From Diploptera punctata (Eukaryota > Arthropoda > Insecta > Blattodea > Blaberidae): a stretch of 64,000 bases of DNA. The stretch covers positions 186,001 through 250,000 of the forward strand of contig JASPKZ010007531.1 in the NCBI GenBank assembly GCA_030220185.1, written 5' to 3'. The notes beneath the pieces are model-generated. The model was not told the origin of the DNA. It saw nothing but the letters and a program-made list of their open reading frames with translations, and did not search any database. Positions within the stretch are counted from its first letter, which is position 1, and each line of letters opens with the position of its first letter. The position numbers and the translations under genes were made by a program. Shown here piece after piece: positions 26,710 to 36,854 of the stretch.

Positions 26710-27897
26710 CCCTTAAATTCGGACTGTATCTTACAGGATACATCAATTGTTTTAATTTATTACACTGGTAAGTCTATATCTAATAGCTAATTAAAAATGT
26801 TTGTTTGTTTGTTGGTTTGTTTGTTTGTTCGTACTTTATGCGCGGCCATACGTTGATCCGATTGTGATGGGGCTTTTGTGGAAAATATTCAGGAGATTCC
26901 CGGGATGAACATAGGCCATAAGAAAGTTGTGATACTCAACTCCTACACTCTTAGAAATCGCCCTTTGTAGTGGAAATCGTGAAAAAAAGTAGCTTTTTGG
27001 ACGTTTAAATAGTTTACGCTGCCTAAACCATAACAAATACACAAAATTAATTAAATAGAATTGAATATCTCAAAAAGCTCTATAAAAAAGTCCGCGACAG
27101 CATATGTTTATCTCTTACGGATAACTCACAATAACCATTTTTGTCTTTCATTGATGCTAAGAAGATCGAGACAAGTACGTAGATTCCTGTGCAAAGCATA
27201 GCAGCACATGGCGGGTATTCTTTTACGGATAACTCACAATAACGAATTTTGTGTTTTAGCTCATTTATGGCAAGAAGGTCGAGATAAGTAGATTCCCGGG
27301 CAACACCGGGTAATCGGCACGGGAATCTTAAAAAATTACGATATACATTTATAATTATTTTTCATTTTACTTATTCAAGTAATCATAAGAAGTACATTAA
27401 TTTTTGTCTTTCAGCTCATTTATGTCAAGAAGATCGGGATGAATAGATTCCCGGACAACGTCGGGTAAACAGCATGGGGTATCTAAAAATAATAATGATA
27501 TAAATTTTTCCTTTTACTTAGCCTATTTAACTAAACATAAAAGATTAATTTTTGTATTTCAGTTCATTTATGTCAAGAAGATCGGGATAAATAGATTCCC
27601 GGGCAACGCCGGGTATTCAGCACAGGGTATCTAAAAAGTATAAATTTATAATTATATTTCCTTTTACTTATTCAACTAAACATTAAAGCACATTAATGTT
27701 AATTTATTTAGGCGTAGCAGCGCACGTCGGGTATTTTAATAAAACAGAAGAAAACGAACAAGTACAGATTGTTTAATTGCGTATCGAATTAATCAATATA
27801 CTAATATGATAATAACAGGATTTCGTTTTCAATGCGGTCCGCTGCATTAAAATAAGTGACACGAGAAATTAGTGTTTTTTTTTCTCCAATTTAAGGG
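26710..27897. mobile_element. piggyBac-like MITE interrupted by a Helitron-like element
   Basis: TTAA on both sides (26706-26709, 27898-27901) and termini CCCTTAAATT facing inward. Internal sequence (GCGGACCGCATTGAAAACG on the minus strand) matches the uninterrupted 220-bp copy at 43395-43614. No transposase. Confidence 0.7.
26779..27738 (+). mobile_element. Helitron-like non-autonomous element
   Basis: Starts TCTAATAGC...AAAAATG with a TTTG run, then CTTTATGCGCGGCCATACG, AGGAGATTCCCGGGATGAAC, repeated AGATTCCCGGGCAACGCCGGGTA blocks (hairpin-forming) and ends near GGCGTAGCAGCGCACG. A 5' TC and GC-rich hairpins near the 3' end fit Helitrons; a CTRR terminus is not clear. The MITE gives its outer limits. 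Confidence 0.5.
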
Positions 27898-28184
27898 TTA
27901 ACTTTTATGTTTGCTACATTTCCAGGATCTAACAGGGGCACGAATTGTCGATAGATCATTTTTAAATGTGGATTGATTGCATTTAGGCGTATTTTACGAT
28001 TTTTTTTTGCCACATAAAGGCAGGAATAAGCTCCGAATAAGCGATCAAATCAATTGTGGACAACTTCCGAAATAAAACGAATATTTGGGGTATAACCTAA
28101 TTTACCATTCACTCATACATATATACTAAACAAGGTGAAAGTGATATGGATGATTATTGGCCAAAATATTTTTTTGGAAACTAA

Positions 28185-28520
28185 GTGACTTTGTCAACCT
28201 TATCACCCCTTTATATTTCTACTCGCTTTCATTCACTATCTTTACACCATAACTTAAAATGTACGTTCGAGAGAAACTTTAACACTCTCTATACCTCATC
28301 GAACATCTCACTATTCCTCATCCTTCCTTGTTTCAGTCACACGACTCTGGAATTCCCTCCCCTCGAGCATCAAAGGCTGCCCGACTCAAAAACAGTACAA
28401 AAAATAAAGCTTATTAAATATTTCCTTAGACAATATATTGTATAACCACGTTCTAGGTATGATATTGTTATTTAATATTTTGCACATTTTTTACGAAGCC
28501 ATTTATTAAATCAAATTATA
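28185..28520 (+). pseudogene. CR1-like LINE C-terminal end
   Basis: The frame containing VTRLWNSLPSSIKG is the usual end of CR1/L2/Jockey-like RT proteins; stops interrupt it. The following TTA run (28527-28578) is probably its 3' tail. Confidence 0.55.
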
Positions 28521-28526
28521 GATTAT

Positions 28527-28531
28527 TATTA

Positions 28532-28578
<47 letters not shown>
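28527..28578 (+). repeat. ATT microsatellite
   Basis: About 17 TTA units, split from 28912-28975 by a SINE-A. Confidence 0.9.
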
Positions 28579-28579
<1 letters not shown>

Positions 28580-28908
28580 GTCCACCGCTGTGGTCTCGCC
28601 GTAGCGTGCTGCCTTGTCATGCAGCGGGCCCGGGTTCGATCCCCGGTCGGGGCAGTTTTTCTGGGTGAGCTTTTATTGGGGTTATTCCTCACCTGTAAGA
28701 CAAATGTCAGGAAAACTTTAAGGCCCAAACGGTCCCCGAAATCAAATGGCCATCATCATCCTTATCATTATCATGATCGTCATTCACCGGTGTGGAAAGC
28801 AACGGGAAGCTACCACACCTACAATTCCCTAGTAAAGCTGCAAGCATAGCATGAAAATACTCTTATTGCAGTGAAGGACCTGCCTTCGGGGAGAATTACT
28901 ATGGATGG
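28579..28908 (+). mobile_element. SINE-A inserted in ATT microsatellite
   Basis: CCACCGCTGTGGTCTCGCCG head, GGGTTCGATCCCCGGTC B box, CACCGGTGTGGAAAGCAACG, ending GAATTACTATGGATGGA. Both flanks are ATT repeats, so the TSD is hidden. Confidence 0.88.
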
Positions 28909-28911
<3 letters not shown>

Positions 28912-28965
<54 letters not shown>

Positions 28966-28975
28966 TATTATTACT
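28912..28975 (+). repeat. ATT microsatellite
   Basis: About 20 units, right part of the split tract. Confidence 0.9.
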
Positions 28976-29165
28976 AAAGATCCCTGATTGAAAAGCTAAT
29001 GGAAGAAGTGGAAGAGGCAGATCAAGAGAATGTTGGATAGATGGAATGAGGAGAAATATGGAAACTAGAGATTTGAGGGAAAATATGTTTAAGACAGGAA
29101 CTCTGGCGACAAATCACTTTGGGTTGAAGGAAAACCACTGTATTGTGGAATATTCCTAATAAAAT
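28976..29165 (+). repeat. LINE-E 3' end
   Basis: GAAGAGGCAGATCAAGAGAA, ATGGAATGAGGAGAAATATG and ACCACTGTATTGTGGAATAT; the same sequence is seen in reverse at 54785-54900. Followed by an AAT tail. Confidence 0.6.
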
Positions 29166-29268
29166 AATAATAATAATAATAATAATAATTATTATTATTA
29201 TTATTATTGTTTTAATATCTTTGAACTTTTCTTGTCATCTGTATAGGCCTATTGTGTAGCCTATACCT

Positions 29269-29269
<1 letters not shown>

Positions 29270-29326
<57 letters not shown>

Positions 29327-29512
29327 TATTTATTCTGGCAGAGTTAAGGCCATAAGGCCCTCTCTTCCACTCAACCAGCACAAATACAAATAAATATTCG
29401 ACAAATATAGATATACACTATACTAATTATAAACAGTTAAAGATACAATAAATGTAGCAATGTAAATGTCATGTACAACAACATTTTATAGGGTAATAAC
29501 AATAATGATACG

Positions 29513-29557
<45 letters not shown>

Positions 29558-29900
29558 GTAATAATAATAATAATATAAATATGATACATTATACGGGAAA
29601 CACCAATTAATATAGGCATATATATATCTTACACTGGATAATAATGAAGTCGAGTTTAGAGCAAATATAAATTTAGATTTCTTTTAAAAGATGCCAATGT
29701 CCGGCAGCCCCTTATTTCTTGTGGTAGGGAATTCCAGTTGCGAGAAGTGGAGATGGTATATGACATGGAGTGATGTGATGTCCTATGTTGCGGTATATTA
29801 AGTAAGAGACTATGTTGTGATCTTGTGTTTAAGTTATGGTTTGAGGATAGATACTGGAAACGGGATGATAAATAAATTATGTATCAATTTAAATTTTAAG
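29270..29900 (-). pseudogene. CR1-like LINE 3' end with C-terminal codons
   Basis: Minus strand: SRNWNSLPQEIRGCRTLASF, KRNLNLYLL then stop (about 29790-29680), a 3' UTR with AAT runs, AAGAGAGGGCCTTATGGCCT and an ATT tail at 29275-29322. A sister copy is at 40728-41300. Confidence 0.7.
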
Positions 29901-30120
29901 AAACCATATTTACAAAATTTCTACTTTATAGTATGTATACTTCAATTAGGCCTACAATTTGAATTTTTTTAAATGTATTTACAAAATGTATTTCATCAAT
30001 TCCAAAAAAAATAATTGTCTGTATCACTTTGTCCTTGAGGCAATCCTCTAATGAGAAAAGTTTTATATAATAAAAATAAGCAAGTTGTAGATAATTCATA
30101 ATTGTTATTCTATGTATAAT
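29900..30120. other. stretch with no recognised feature
   Basis: AT-rich; may be further 3' UTR of a CR1-like element but no landmark is left. Confidence 0.35.
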
Positions 30121-30192
30121 TTAACCTCGTGAAGTGGAAGAGAATACCTTACAGCCTTAACTCCACCAGGTAAAATAAATAAACCATTAAAC
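30120..30192 (+). repeat. CR1-like LINE 3' terminus
   Basis: TGAAGTGGAAGAGAATACCT and CCTTAACTCCACCAGGTAAA correspond to the terminus at 33360-33410. Confidence 0.6.
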
Positions 30193-30197
30193 AATTA

Positions 30198-30320
30198 AGT
30201 TTCCTAACATTTGTCTTAAACAGAATAAAAACAGAATAAACCTCACCTAGGAAACTTGTCCTGGGTTCGGACCCGCTTAGTCAGAAGGAGCGACGTTACT
30301 CTCGGACTAACTATGTTTGC
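30198..30320 (-). repeat. SINE-A fragment, diverged
   Basis: Minus strand has a B box CGGGTCCGAACCCAGG, CCTAGGTGAGGTTTATTCTG and a TTAAGACAAATGTTAGGAAA landmark. Both ends lost. Confidence 0.5.
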
Positions 30321-30419
30321 CTACTTATAGGACCATGTCAAGAAAATAAATAAATAAATGTCAGAAGAAAACGCTAGAGGATCTGCCTAGGATATGACAT
30401 AATGCGAAGTTAAAATTAG

Positions 30420-30780
30420 CGAGTTTAAATTTGTTTATTTTAATGGGAATACAGAGAATTCAATTTGTGGTATTGTCTGAACCCCCAGCAGAAAGCGTGA
30501 CCTGTAAGTGTTAAGGGGTGAGATCACGAAATCATAATTCTACCCCCAGGCCACACCCTAACGGCTCCACCCCAACAGACCACACCTCGAGTTCATTTTA
30601 TTTGTTCCTCGTCCCACGCAAACAAACAGTAGGTTAGACATTTATTTGCATACAGTAGGACGTACTGTAGATGTGCCTCTAGCTTCTTTCTACACGGGAG
30701 TTCAATGCACACACATAATGTAACTTACATACAAACACACGAAATAAAGATGAAGTTAAGTTAATGCCCCATATTTTAAA
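30420..30780. other. stretch with no recognised feature
   Basis: Contains a local CCACACCCTAACGGCTCCAC-rich patch; no family recognised. Confidence 0.3.
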
Positions 30781-30784
30781 TGCC

Positions 30785-31250
30785 ATGGAAGTAAATATCA
30801 ATAAAACTAAATATATTATATGGGTGCGAAACATGGACTCTTACTTTAAGGGAGGAAAGGAGATTACGAGTATTTGAGAATAAAGTTCTTAGGAAAATTT
30901 TTGGACCAAAGAGAGGTGAACAGACAGGTGAATGGAGAAGACTACATAACAATGAACTACATGGTCTTTATAGGAAGCCAGATATAATAAGAACAGTTAA
31001 GTCTCGTAGACTGCGATGGGCAGGACATGTTGCGCGTATGGGGAATGAAAGACGTGCATGGAAGCTTCTTGTAGGAAAGCCAGAGGGAAAACGCCCAGTT
31101 GGTAGACCAAGAATGAGGTGGGGGAACAACATTAACTATGATTTGAGGGAAGTAGATTATACAGGGAATGATTGGAAAGCATTAGCTCAGGATAGGGATT
31201 TATCTCCATGAACCTACGGGTTCAATAGTGCCAGTGAGTAAGTAAGTAAG
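30785..31250 (+). pseudogene. LINE-A with internal deletion
   Basis: The sequence GGAAGTAAATATCAATAAAA (in the RT, compare 6087-6110) joins directly at TATATTATATGGGTGCG (compare 6365), losing about 250 bp, then runs to the 3' end: GGACATGTTGCGCGTATGG, GAGGTGGGGGAACAACATTA, CATGAACCTACGGGTTC, with tail GTAAGTAAGTAAG. Confidence 0.8.
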
Positions 31251-31454
31251 AGTATCATCTTCTTCTTCTTCACTTCAAGGTTTGGTCGATTCGCCTGTTT
31301 CCACAATGATTTCTTCCATCTCTTCCTAGGTCTTCCTACATCCCTTAATCCCTTTGTTTTATAATGTATGCTATCTTGGGCAATCTTGTTTATTCCATTC
31401 TCTGAACGTGCTCTTCCTAGCCGACGCGGTGTTGTTGAATTCTACCATTTATTG

Positions 31455-31810
31455 AATGTATAAAAAAAATGTTTGTTTGTTTGTTTGTTCCTACTTTATG
31501 CGCGGCCATACCGTTGATCCGATTGTGATGGGCTTTTTTGCAAAATGTTCAGGAGATTCTCGGGATGAACATAGGCTATGATAGAGTTGAGATACTCAAC
31601 TCTGACGTATTTTTATGACAAAACTTATGGTTTGGCTGAGAAATGCAAGAAAAACCATATTCGCGAACTTTGACCTTGAATATTTTTTTTTGCAGATGTG
31701 GTATCGATGGGGACTTTTCACATTTCATTTATAGTGATGTTCCCAACATTCGTACCAATTTTCAGCTCTATGCGAATTTTTGTAAGCCTACCCCTATTTT
31801 TTGAGCTAAC
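31455..31810 (+). mobile_element. Helitron-like 5' fragment
   Basis: AAAATGTTTGTTTGTTTG, CTTTATGCGCGGCCATACCG, TCCGATTGTGATGGGCTTTT and CAGGAGATTCTCGGGATGAA match the 26779 element. The repeat-rich 3' half is absent. Confidence 0.55.
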
Positions 31811-31933
31811 TTGACCGTGCTATTATTGTAACGGACTGTCAACAGCACGTACGGCTTACTGTCCGTGCGATACATATTTGTAAATAACGTTGTAGGCCCT
31901 ATATATCTTACTTTTAGTCTAATAAAGTCCTAT

Positions 31934-31965
<32 letters not shown>

Positions 31966-31968
31966 AAA
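31811..31968 (+). repeat. LINE-F 3' end with TAC tail
   Basis: TGTAACGGACTGTCAACAGC, ACGTACGGCTTACTG, TTAGTCTAATAAAGTCCTA then about 10 TAC units. Mirrors 52024-52200. Confidence 0.7.
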
Positions 31969-31984
31969 ATAATGGTTTAGCCTT

Positions 31985-32650
31985 TCTTTCCGGAGGATTT
32001 AGGGTACATTTATTTTCATGCACCAAAACTCACAAGGGAACTGTAAACCATTGCTTGCCCAAAACTTACCTTAAAATATCTTCCAGATAAGCATTGTGAC
32101 GTACAAAAGCTGTATCCAAAAATATATACCTGCCGTTTTAAACTGCAATAAACAAAATTCAGCGCCAAATTTCTCATTTAAACTATAGGGAATTAATACA
32201 AGTCCCGAATTGGTAGATTGTAATAATACTCACAATCAACGATCTGTCCCGGTCCCGACTCACTCCACTCCGCTCTAAATCAAGCAGGGAGTCCATCTGC
32301 TCCTACAATGGTTTTCATTTTTTTTAATTCTGGCTTTGATTTCTGTACCTTGAGTTAAAAATAGGAGATAACGTTTTGGATAGAACGCTTTGGTACATCA
32401 CACATTTTCTGGAAGAAATTTAAAGTAGGATGTTTCAGCATGCAATGTTTGATACTACCTTGTCAAGATTAAGATAAGTTTGACCATGTACTATTTAAAC
32501 ATTTTTTAAACTGAGAGACGTATGATAGTAATAGTAGCAAACCATTAATAGACCTATAATACATATATTAAAAGCACGATAGCCATTTGTAATTTTAATA
32601 AAATATGAAATTCGTGTTCATAATTCTTGCGCACGTTTTATTTGTGGTAT
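31985..32650. other. stretch with no recognised feature
   Basis: Unique-looking AT-rich DNA without long frames or familiar repeat motifs. Confidence 0.35.
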
Positions 32651-32654
32651 TCGC

Positions 32655-33430
32655 AAATTTGACCATGTTACATCGTCCCTGGAACAATTATCGTGGCTTC
32701 GTCTAAGAGATCGTAGATCTGTTCATTCCCTATCCCTTCTCTATAAAATACTTCACACATCAACGCCTAATTATTTATCACGCCGCTTCATCAGACTATC
32801 CGACACACATAATCTTGACACTCGATCCCATCAGCACATTGTCCTTTATATCCCTCCTCATCACACTGTATATTATTCATTATTTTTTACGGTCTCACTT
32901 ACCAAAACATGGAATTCCCTTCCTACCTATGTCAGAGACTGTCAAACTATAACATCCTTCAAAAACAAACTAAAGAATTATTTAATAACAAACTAACTTA
33001 TACACCTCACTGATAGTATTCTTTTAACAATTAATAAATTTAATTATTTATGAAAATAATATTAAGATTAACAATTATTTTCTTTTGCTTTGTTTTAAAT
33101 ATTGCATAATCGTAAAATTAGTTTTCTATATCTCATTAGTTTTCTTTGTTTTTTATATAATTACATTAGACAGGGACAATTTAACATGTCTTGCTTGTAT
33201 ACATTTTATTATTAGTTTTAGTCTTAATTTTAACTAACATTAACTGGTTGCATTATAGATCGTAATATAATAGATATTATCTTTTTGACCAAATTTTTAT
33301 TTAGTATTTAATATTAGAGTTAATTGATATTGTTATATTCTGATGTAATATATGTTTGTCCTGGTGAGTGGAAGAGAAGGCCACATGGCCTTAACTCCAC
33401 CAGGCTAAATAAATCTAATCTAATCTAATC
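32655..33430 (+). pseudogene. CR1-like LINE: RT C-terminus, 3' UTR and tail
   Basis: From 32660 an open frame reads LEQLSWLRLRDRRSVHSL, SLLYKILHTSTPNYLSRRF, LTKTWNSLPTYVRDCQ, TSFKNKLKNYL then stop at about 32996. This is the conserved ending of CR1/L2/Jockey-like proteins. The 3' UTR ends AAGGCCACATGGCCTTAACT, CCACCAGGCTAAATAAATC and a TCTAA-type tail. 5' truncated. Confidence 0.75.
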
Positions 33431-33508
33431 TAAAAAGAAATGCGCACAACGTGCAAAGAAGATTGTTCTCAGTCACTGCAGAGTTTCAGCAACGATTCTG
33501 ATCTCATC

Positions 33509-33865
33509 CTACAGTTTAACACATAATATTTCTCGCACTGTTCGCCACATCTTGCACACACACGCAGTCTGGGCCGGGCTCTGGTTGCTGCACAGCTTGT
33601 GGTGAAATCCATGCACAGCGAGTCTGGTCACTGTGTGGCGCAATTCATATCCTCCCTGAGTCCATTCACGGTTTGTCATGGCGTCAGTAATGTAGAATTC
33701 TTCCCATATTTTGCGTTTCTTCTCGTGGAGTTCTTGCAGGAGGTCCTGGTAAGCTGGTGTCACTGGTAGTAGGAACTTTAGCCTCAGCTCTTCTATGTAG
33801 AATGGTTCTCTGGAGGGTTCATATACAAGTCGCGAGGGTATGTATTTGGAGAGACAGAGCAACCT
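33509..33865 (-). pseudogene. Cys/His-rich retroelement C-terminus (family seen also at 63600)
   Basis: Reads YIEELRLKFLLPVTPAYQD, HEKKRKIWEEFYITDAMTN, REWTQGGYEL, LAVHGFHHKLC, CVCKMWRT. The parallel frame at 63600-64000 shares the ED/EELR...Q.L...P.YQ.L, DFY.T.AM and VHGFH.K.C pattern and has a better preserved Cys/His tail. Likely a non-LTR retrotransposon C-terminus, exact clade not known. Confidence 0.5.
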
Positions 33866-34084
33866 TTAGGGGTATGTGGCTTTTAGTTTCTCTAATTTTC
33901 TAGATTGTTTTTCTTTAAATGGACCCATATATTTTCTAATCCATATGTTTGCAACGGGATCAACTTTAAGTTCAAAAAGATGTAGGGCTGTTTCTAGTGA
34001 GAGTCTGTTTGTTGACTTAATGTCGCTTCCTAATTTTAAAATTAAGCTTAAAACTATTAAATTTGAAGAGAAAAAAAACATACG

Positions 34085-34160
34085 CCTAAATCGGGATTTT
34101 AACCCAATATCTCTGGTTCTGTACGCCAGTGCTTTAACGATTTAAGCTATTAGGTATCAC
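34085..34160 (-). tRNA. degenerate tRNA-like head
   Basis: GTGATACCTAATAGCTTAAA start, B box like GGGTTAAAATCCC. A box badly decayed. Repeat head, not a gene. Confidence 0.35.
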
Positions 34161-34367
34161 GGTTGAAACATAGATTTTTATCTTATACTAAGGGTCGGTT
34201 TAACCAACAGAAGTAACTGTATTACGACAGTTTAAACTATGCATTATACACGGGGAAAACTAGCGTAAAACAGTTACCTATGTTGGTGAAATTGGCCCTA
34301 ATACGATTTCCGTGCGTCAGGTAGCTGTGAACTTTTGTTCCAATAACGCCATATATAGGTCTCTTAA

Positions 34368-34661
34368 CCCATTCGCCTCAAAAGACGAGGTAGACTCGCC
34401 GACAGTTAAATGACCTTCAACTCAGAAGACGAGGTACACTCGCTTAACTCTGCTGTTATATATTTTGCAATATTTTATACATCCTTTGCAGGGTAATATT
34501 TTGTTAACATTTATGAATAGTAGAGCAATGTGTTTTGACCATCACCTTTATTGTGATCTCAAGTACCGTTATCTTTTGCCCGTTTTTAATGCCTGAAAAT
34601 AGAAAATATAATTTACGGTGATTTAAATCCGGTTTCTGGGGAAATGCATTGAGCGAATGAG
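34368..34661. mobile_element. TTAA-flanked MITE
   Basis: TTAA at 34364-34367 and 34662-34665; ends CCCATTCGCCTCAA and CTCATTCGCTCAAT facing inward, 294 bp, no protein. Fits a piggyBac-type MITE. GACGAGGTA-ACTCG is repeated inside. Confidence 0.5.
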
Positions 34662-34849
34662 TTAAATAAGAGAACTTTAAAATGGAAATCAATACATTAC
34701 ATTTCTAGCAAGTAAAGCTGATATTCGATATTTCATATTAAATGTATCATTTTATCACTTGTAGATGGCGTTAGTGTAACAAAAGTTCACTGCTACCTGG
34801 CGCAAGGAAATCGTATTAGTATTGTGATGCCTAATAGCTTAAATAGTTT

Positions 34850-35066
34850 TTTTCTTCTTTATACTGGTTTTTCTTTATTGTTTTACCTTTATCTTTGTTT
34901 GTTTTATCTGTCTGTTAACTTTCTTTAATTCTCACATAGACACATGGACAAGACACACACACCCAGACCCAAGGTGGAGATTTAAAATCCCCTACCCCGC
35001 CAGGAATCGAACCCGGGTCGCCGGAGTGGAAGGTAGGGACTCTACCGACTACGTCACGGCAACGGA
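34850..35066 (-). mobile_element. SINE-F inserted in the palindrome arm
   Basis: Minus strand: GCCGTGACGTAGTCGGTAGA (A box), CCGGGTTCGATTCCTGGCGG (B box), then GTAGGGGATTTTAAATC and GTGTGTGTGTCTTGTCCATG. It separates two parts of the right tRNA-like unit. Confidence 0.65.
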
Positions 35067-35194
35067 CAGGCTTAAAGCACTGGTGTACAGAATCAGATAT
35101 TGGGTTCAAATCTCTGTTTAGGCATATATTTTCTCTACAAATTTAATTTGTCATTGAGTGAGAAGTTATAAATTTAATATTATTGTTTTATTAT

Positions 35195-36405
35195 TCCGGC
35201 TTTTACAATGAATATACATTTTTCCGGTACCCATGTTCACAGTTAACTACACATTTGTTTCAACACATTTTTTCCATTCCTGTCTGTTCACCCATATATC
35301 TTCTTCCATTTCCCATTCCCTCTTAGTTTCATTGATTCCCTGAATCCACGTAATAGTTGGTCTACCCTTATTTTTCCTTCCTTGTGGTTCCCAATCCATG
35401 ATTATCTTAGGCAGTCTTCCTTCTTCCATCCTTTTAATGTGTCCGTACCAATTTAATTGTTTCTTCTTTATAAAATCTAATATTGAATATTGTACCTGCA
35501 TTTTTTCTTTTATATATGAATTTCTGATTTTATCCTTCCTGGATATTCTTGCAGCACGTCTCCAGATGTCCATTTCAGTGGCGAGAATTTTTTTTTATTT
35601 GTGGATTTAAAGCCCACACATCAGCTCCATAGGTAATAATGCTTCTGATTATTGTAGGCCTATTAAAACTAGTTTTTTTTGTTTCTTTGAAGATATGTTT
35701 GTCCCATACTATTCCATTTAGGGCAGATATAGCATACTTTCCTATATTGGTCCTGTTTCTTATCTCTGTTTCTTGTTTCCCATCTTTACTTACTTACTCA
35801 CTGGCACTATCGAACCCGTACGTTCATGGCCACGCGGACATAAGCTCTCCATACATCCCTATCCTGAGCTAATGCTTTCCAATCATTCCCTGTATAATCT
35901 ACTTCCCTCAAATCATAGTTAATGTTATTCTCCCACCTCATTCTTGGTCTACCAACTGGGCGTTTTCCCTCTGGCTTTCCTACAAGAAGCTTCCATGCAA
36001 GTCTTTCATTCCCCATACGTACAACATGTCCTGCCCATCGCAGTCTACGAGACTTAACTGTTCTTATTATATCTGGCTTCCTATAAAGACCATGCAGTTC
36101 ATTGTTAGGTAGTCTTCTCCATTCACCTGTCTGTTCATCTCTCTTTGGTCCAAACATTTTCCTAAGTACTTTATTCTCAAATACCCGTAATCTCCTTTCC
36201 TCCCTTAAAGTAAGAGTCCATGTTTCGCACCCATATAATATAACTGGTAGAATAATAGTTTTATATTTTTTCAGTTTAACGTTTTTTGAAAGGAGTTGGG
36301 ACATCAAGAGTCTATGCAATTGTTTCCCATCTTTAGTAATTTTAATTCCCAAATACTTATATTCTTCAGTGTGTTTAATGAAATGTCATTTAAAACTATT
36401 AAACT
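35195..36405 (-). pseudogene. LINE-B C-terminal region, split by LINE-A
   Basis: Host LINE in two parts: 36405-36336 (EEYKYLGIKITKDGKQ) and 35772-35195 (ETEIRNRTNIGKYAISALNG, IIRSIITYGADVWALN, ISRKDKIRNSYIKEKM, WYGHIKRMEEGRLPKIIMDW, EWKKCVETNV). It is the thumb and C-terminal part of an APE-type non-LTR RT. Apart from the insert and one frameshift near 35575 it is quite open. Confidence 0.8.
35789..36319 (-). mobile_element. LINE-A 5'-truncated copy inside LINE-B
   Basis: Codes [78 protein letters not shown], and has the CTTACTTACT-type tail. The 16-bp TSD TTGTTTCCCATCTTTA is at 35773-35788 and 36320-36335. The 181-residue open frame at 35807-36352 therefore starts in LINE-B and continues in LINE-A. 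Confidence 0.9.
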
Positions 36406-36419
36406 GATGTAAGCTTACA

Positions 36420-36850
36420 CATAAACCTCTTATATGTTGCAAGGAAAATGATTAAAATGTGATGAAGAAGAATTTAGCATTAATACCTAAACAACAGCAC
36501 AAAGGTTAAATATCGATGTATGCAGGGGCGGGCAGAGGACCATGTTTTATGTATGAAGTTGTGTTGCTGGGGGCCATTTCTGACCAAGGCGGGACCATTG
36601 CAGTAGCAGACTACTCAACGTATCTACTCTCAGCCAAACTAGTGAAACAATTTTCCACATAATAAGCTAATATTATATCTGTAAAAGACCGAAAAATTGG
36701 AACATCTGTAGTAGGTCTACAGTGTTATATCTATGGTTAAATTAATTTACATAAATTGTAAAAATATCGACAAGGCACAGCAATTTTATTTTTATTTAAT
36801 TAAATTAAAATTAAACTTAAAGTTTTATATGATTTTCATATTTATTTTTT
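36420..36850. other. stretch with no recognised feature
   Basis: No frames or repeat motifs that I can place. Confidence 0.35.
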
Positions 36851-36854
36851 ATTT

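Larger units (their letters stand above)
34055..35190. repeat. long palindrome with tRNA-like sequences in its arms
   Basis: Left arm 34075-34360 and right arm 34745-35190 are inverted: GATTTCCGTGCGTCAGGTAG / CTACCTGGCGCAAGGAAATC, and AAGCTATTAGGTATCAC / GTGATGCCTAATAGCTT. Each arm holds a degenerate tRNA-like unit (minus 34085-34160; plus 34829-34848 continued at 35068-35122) reading outward, then TCTCTACAAATTTAATTTG. Same plan as the copy at 29-512. The right unit is split by a SINE; the centre holds a MITE. Confidence 0.65.
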
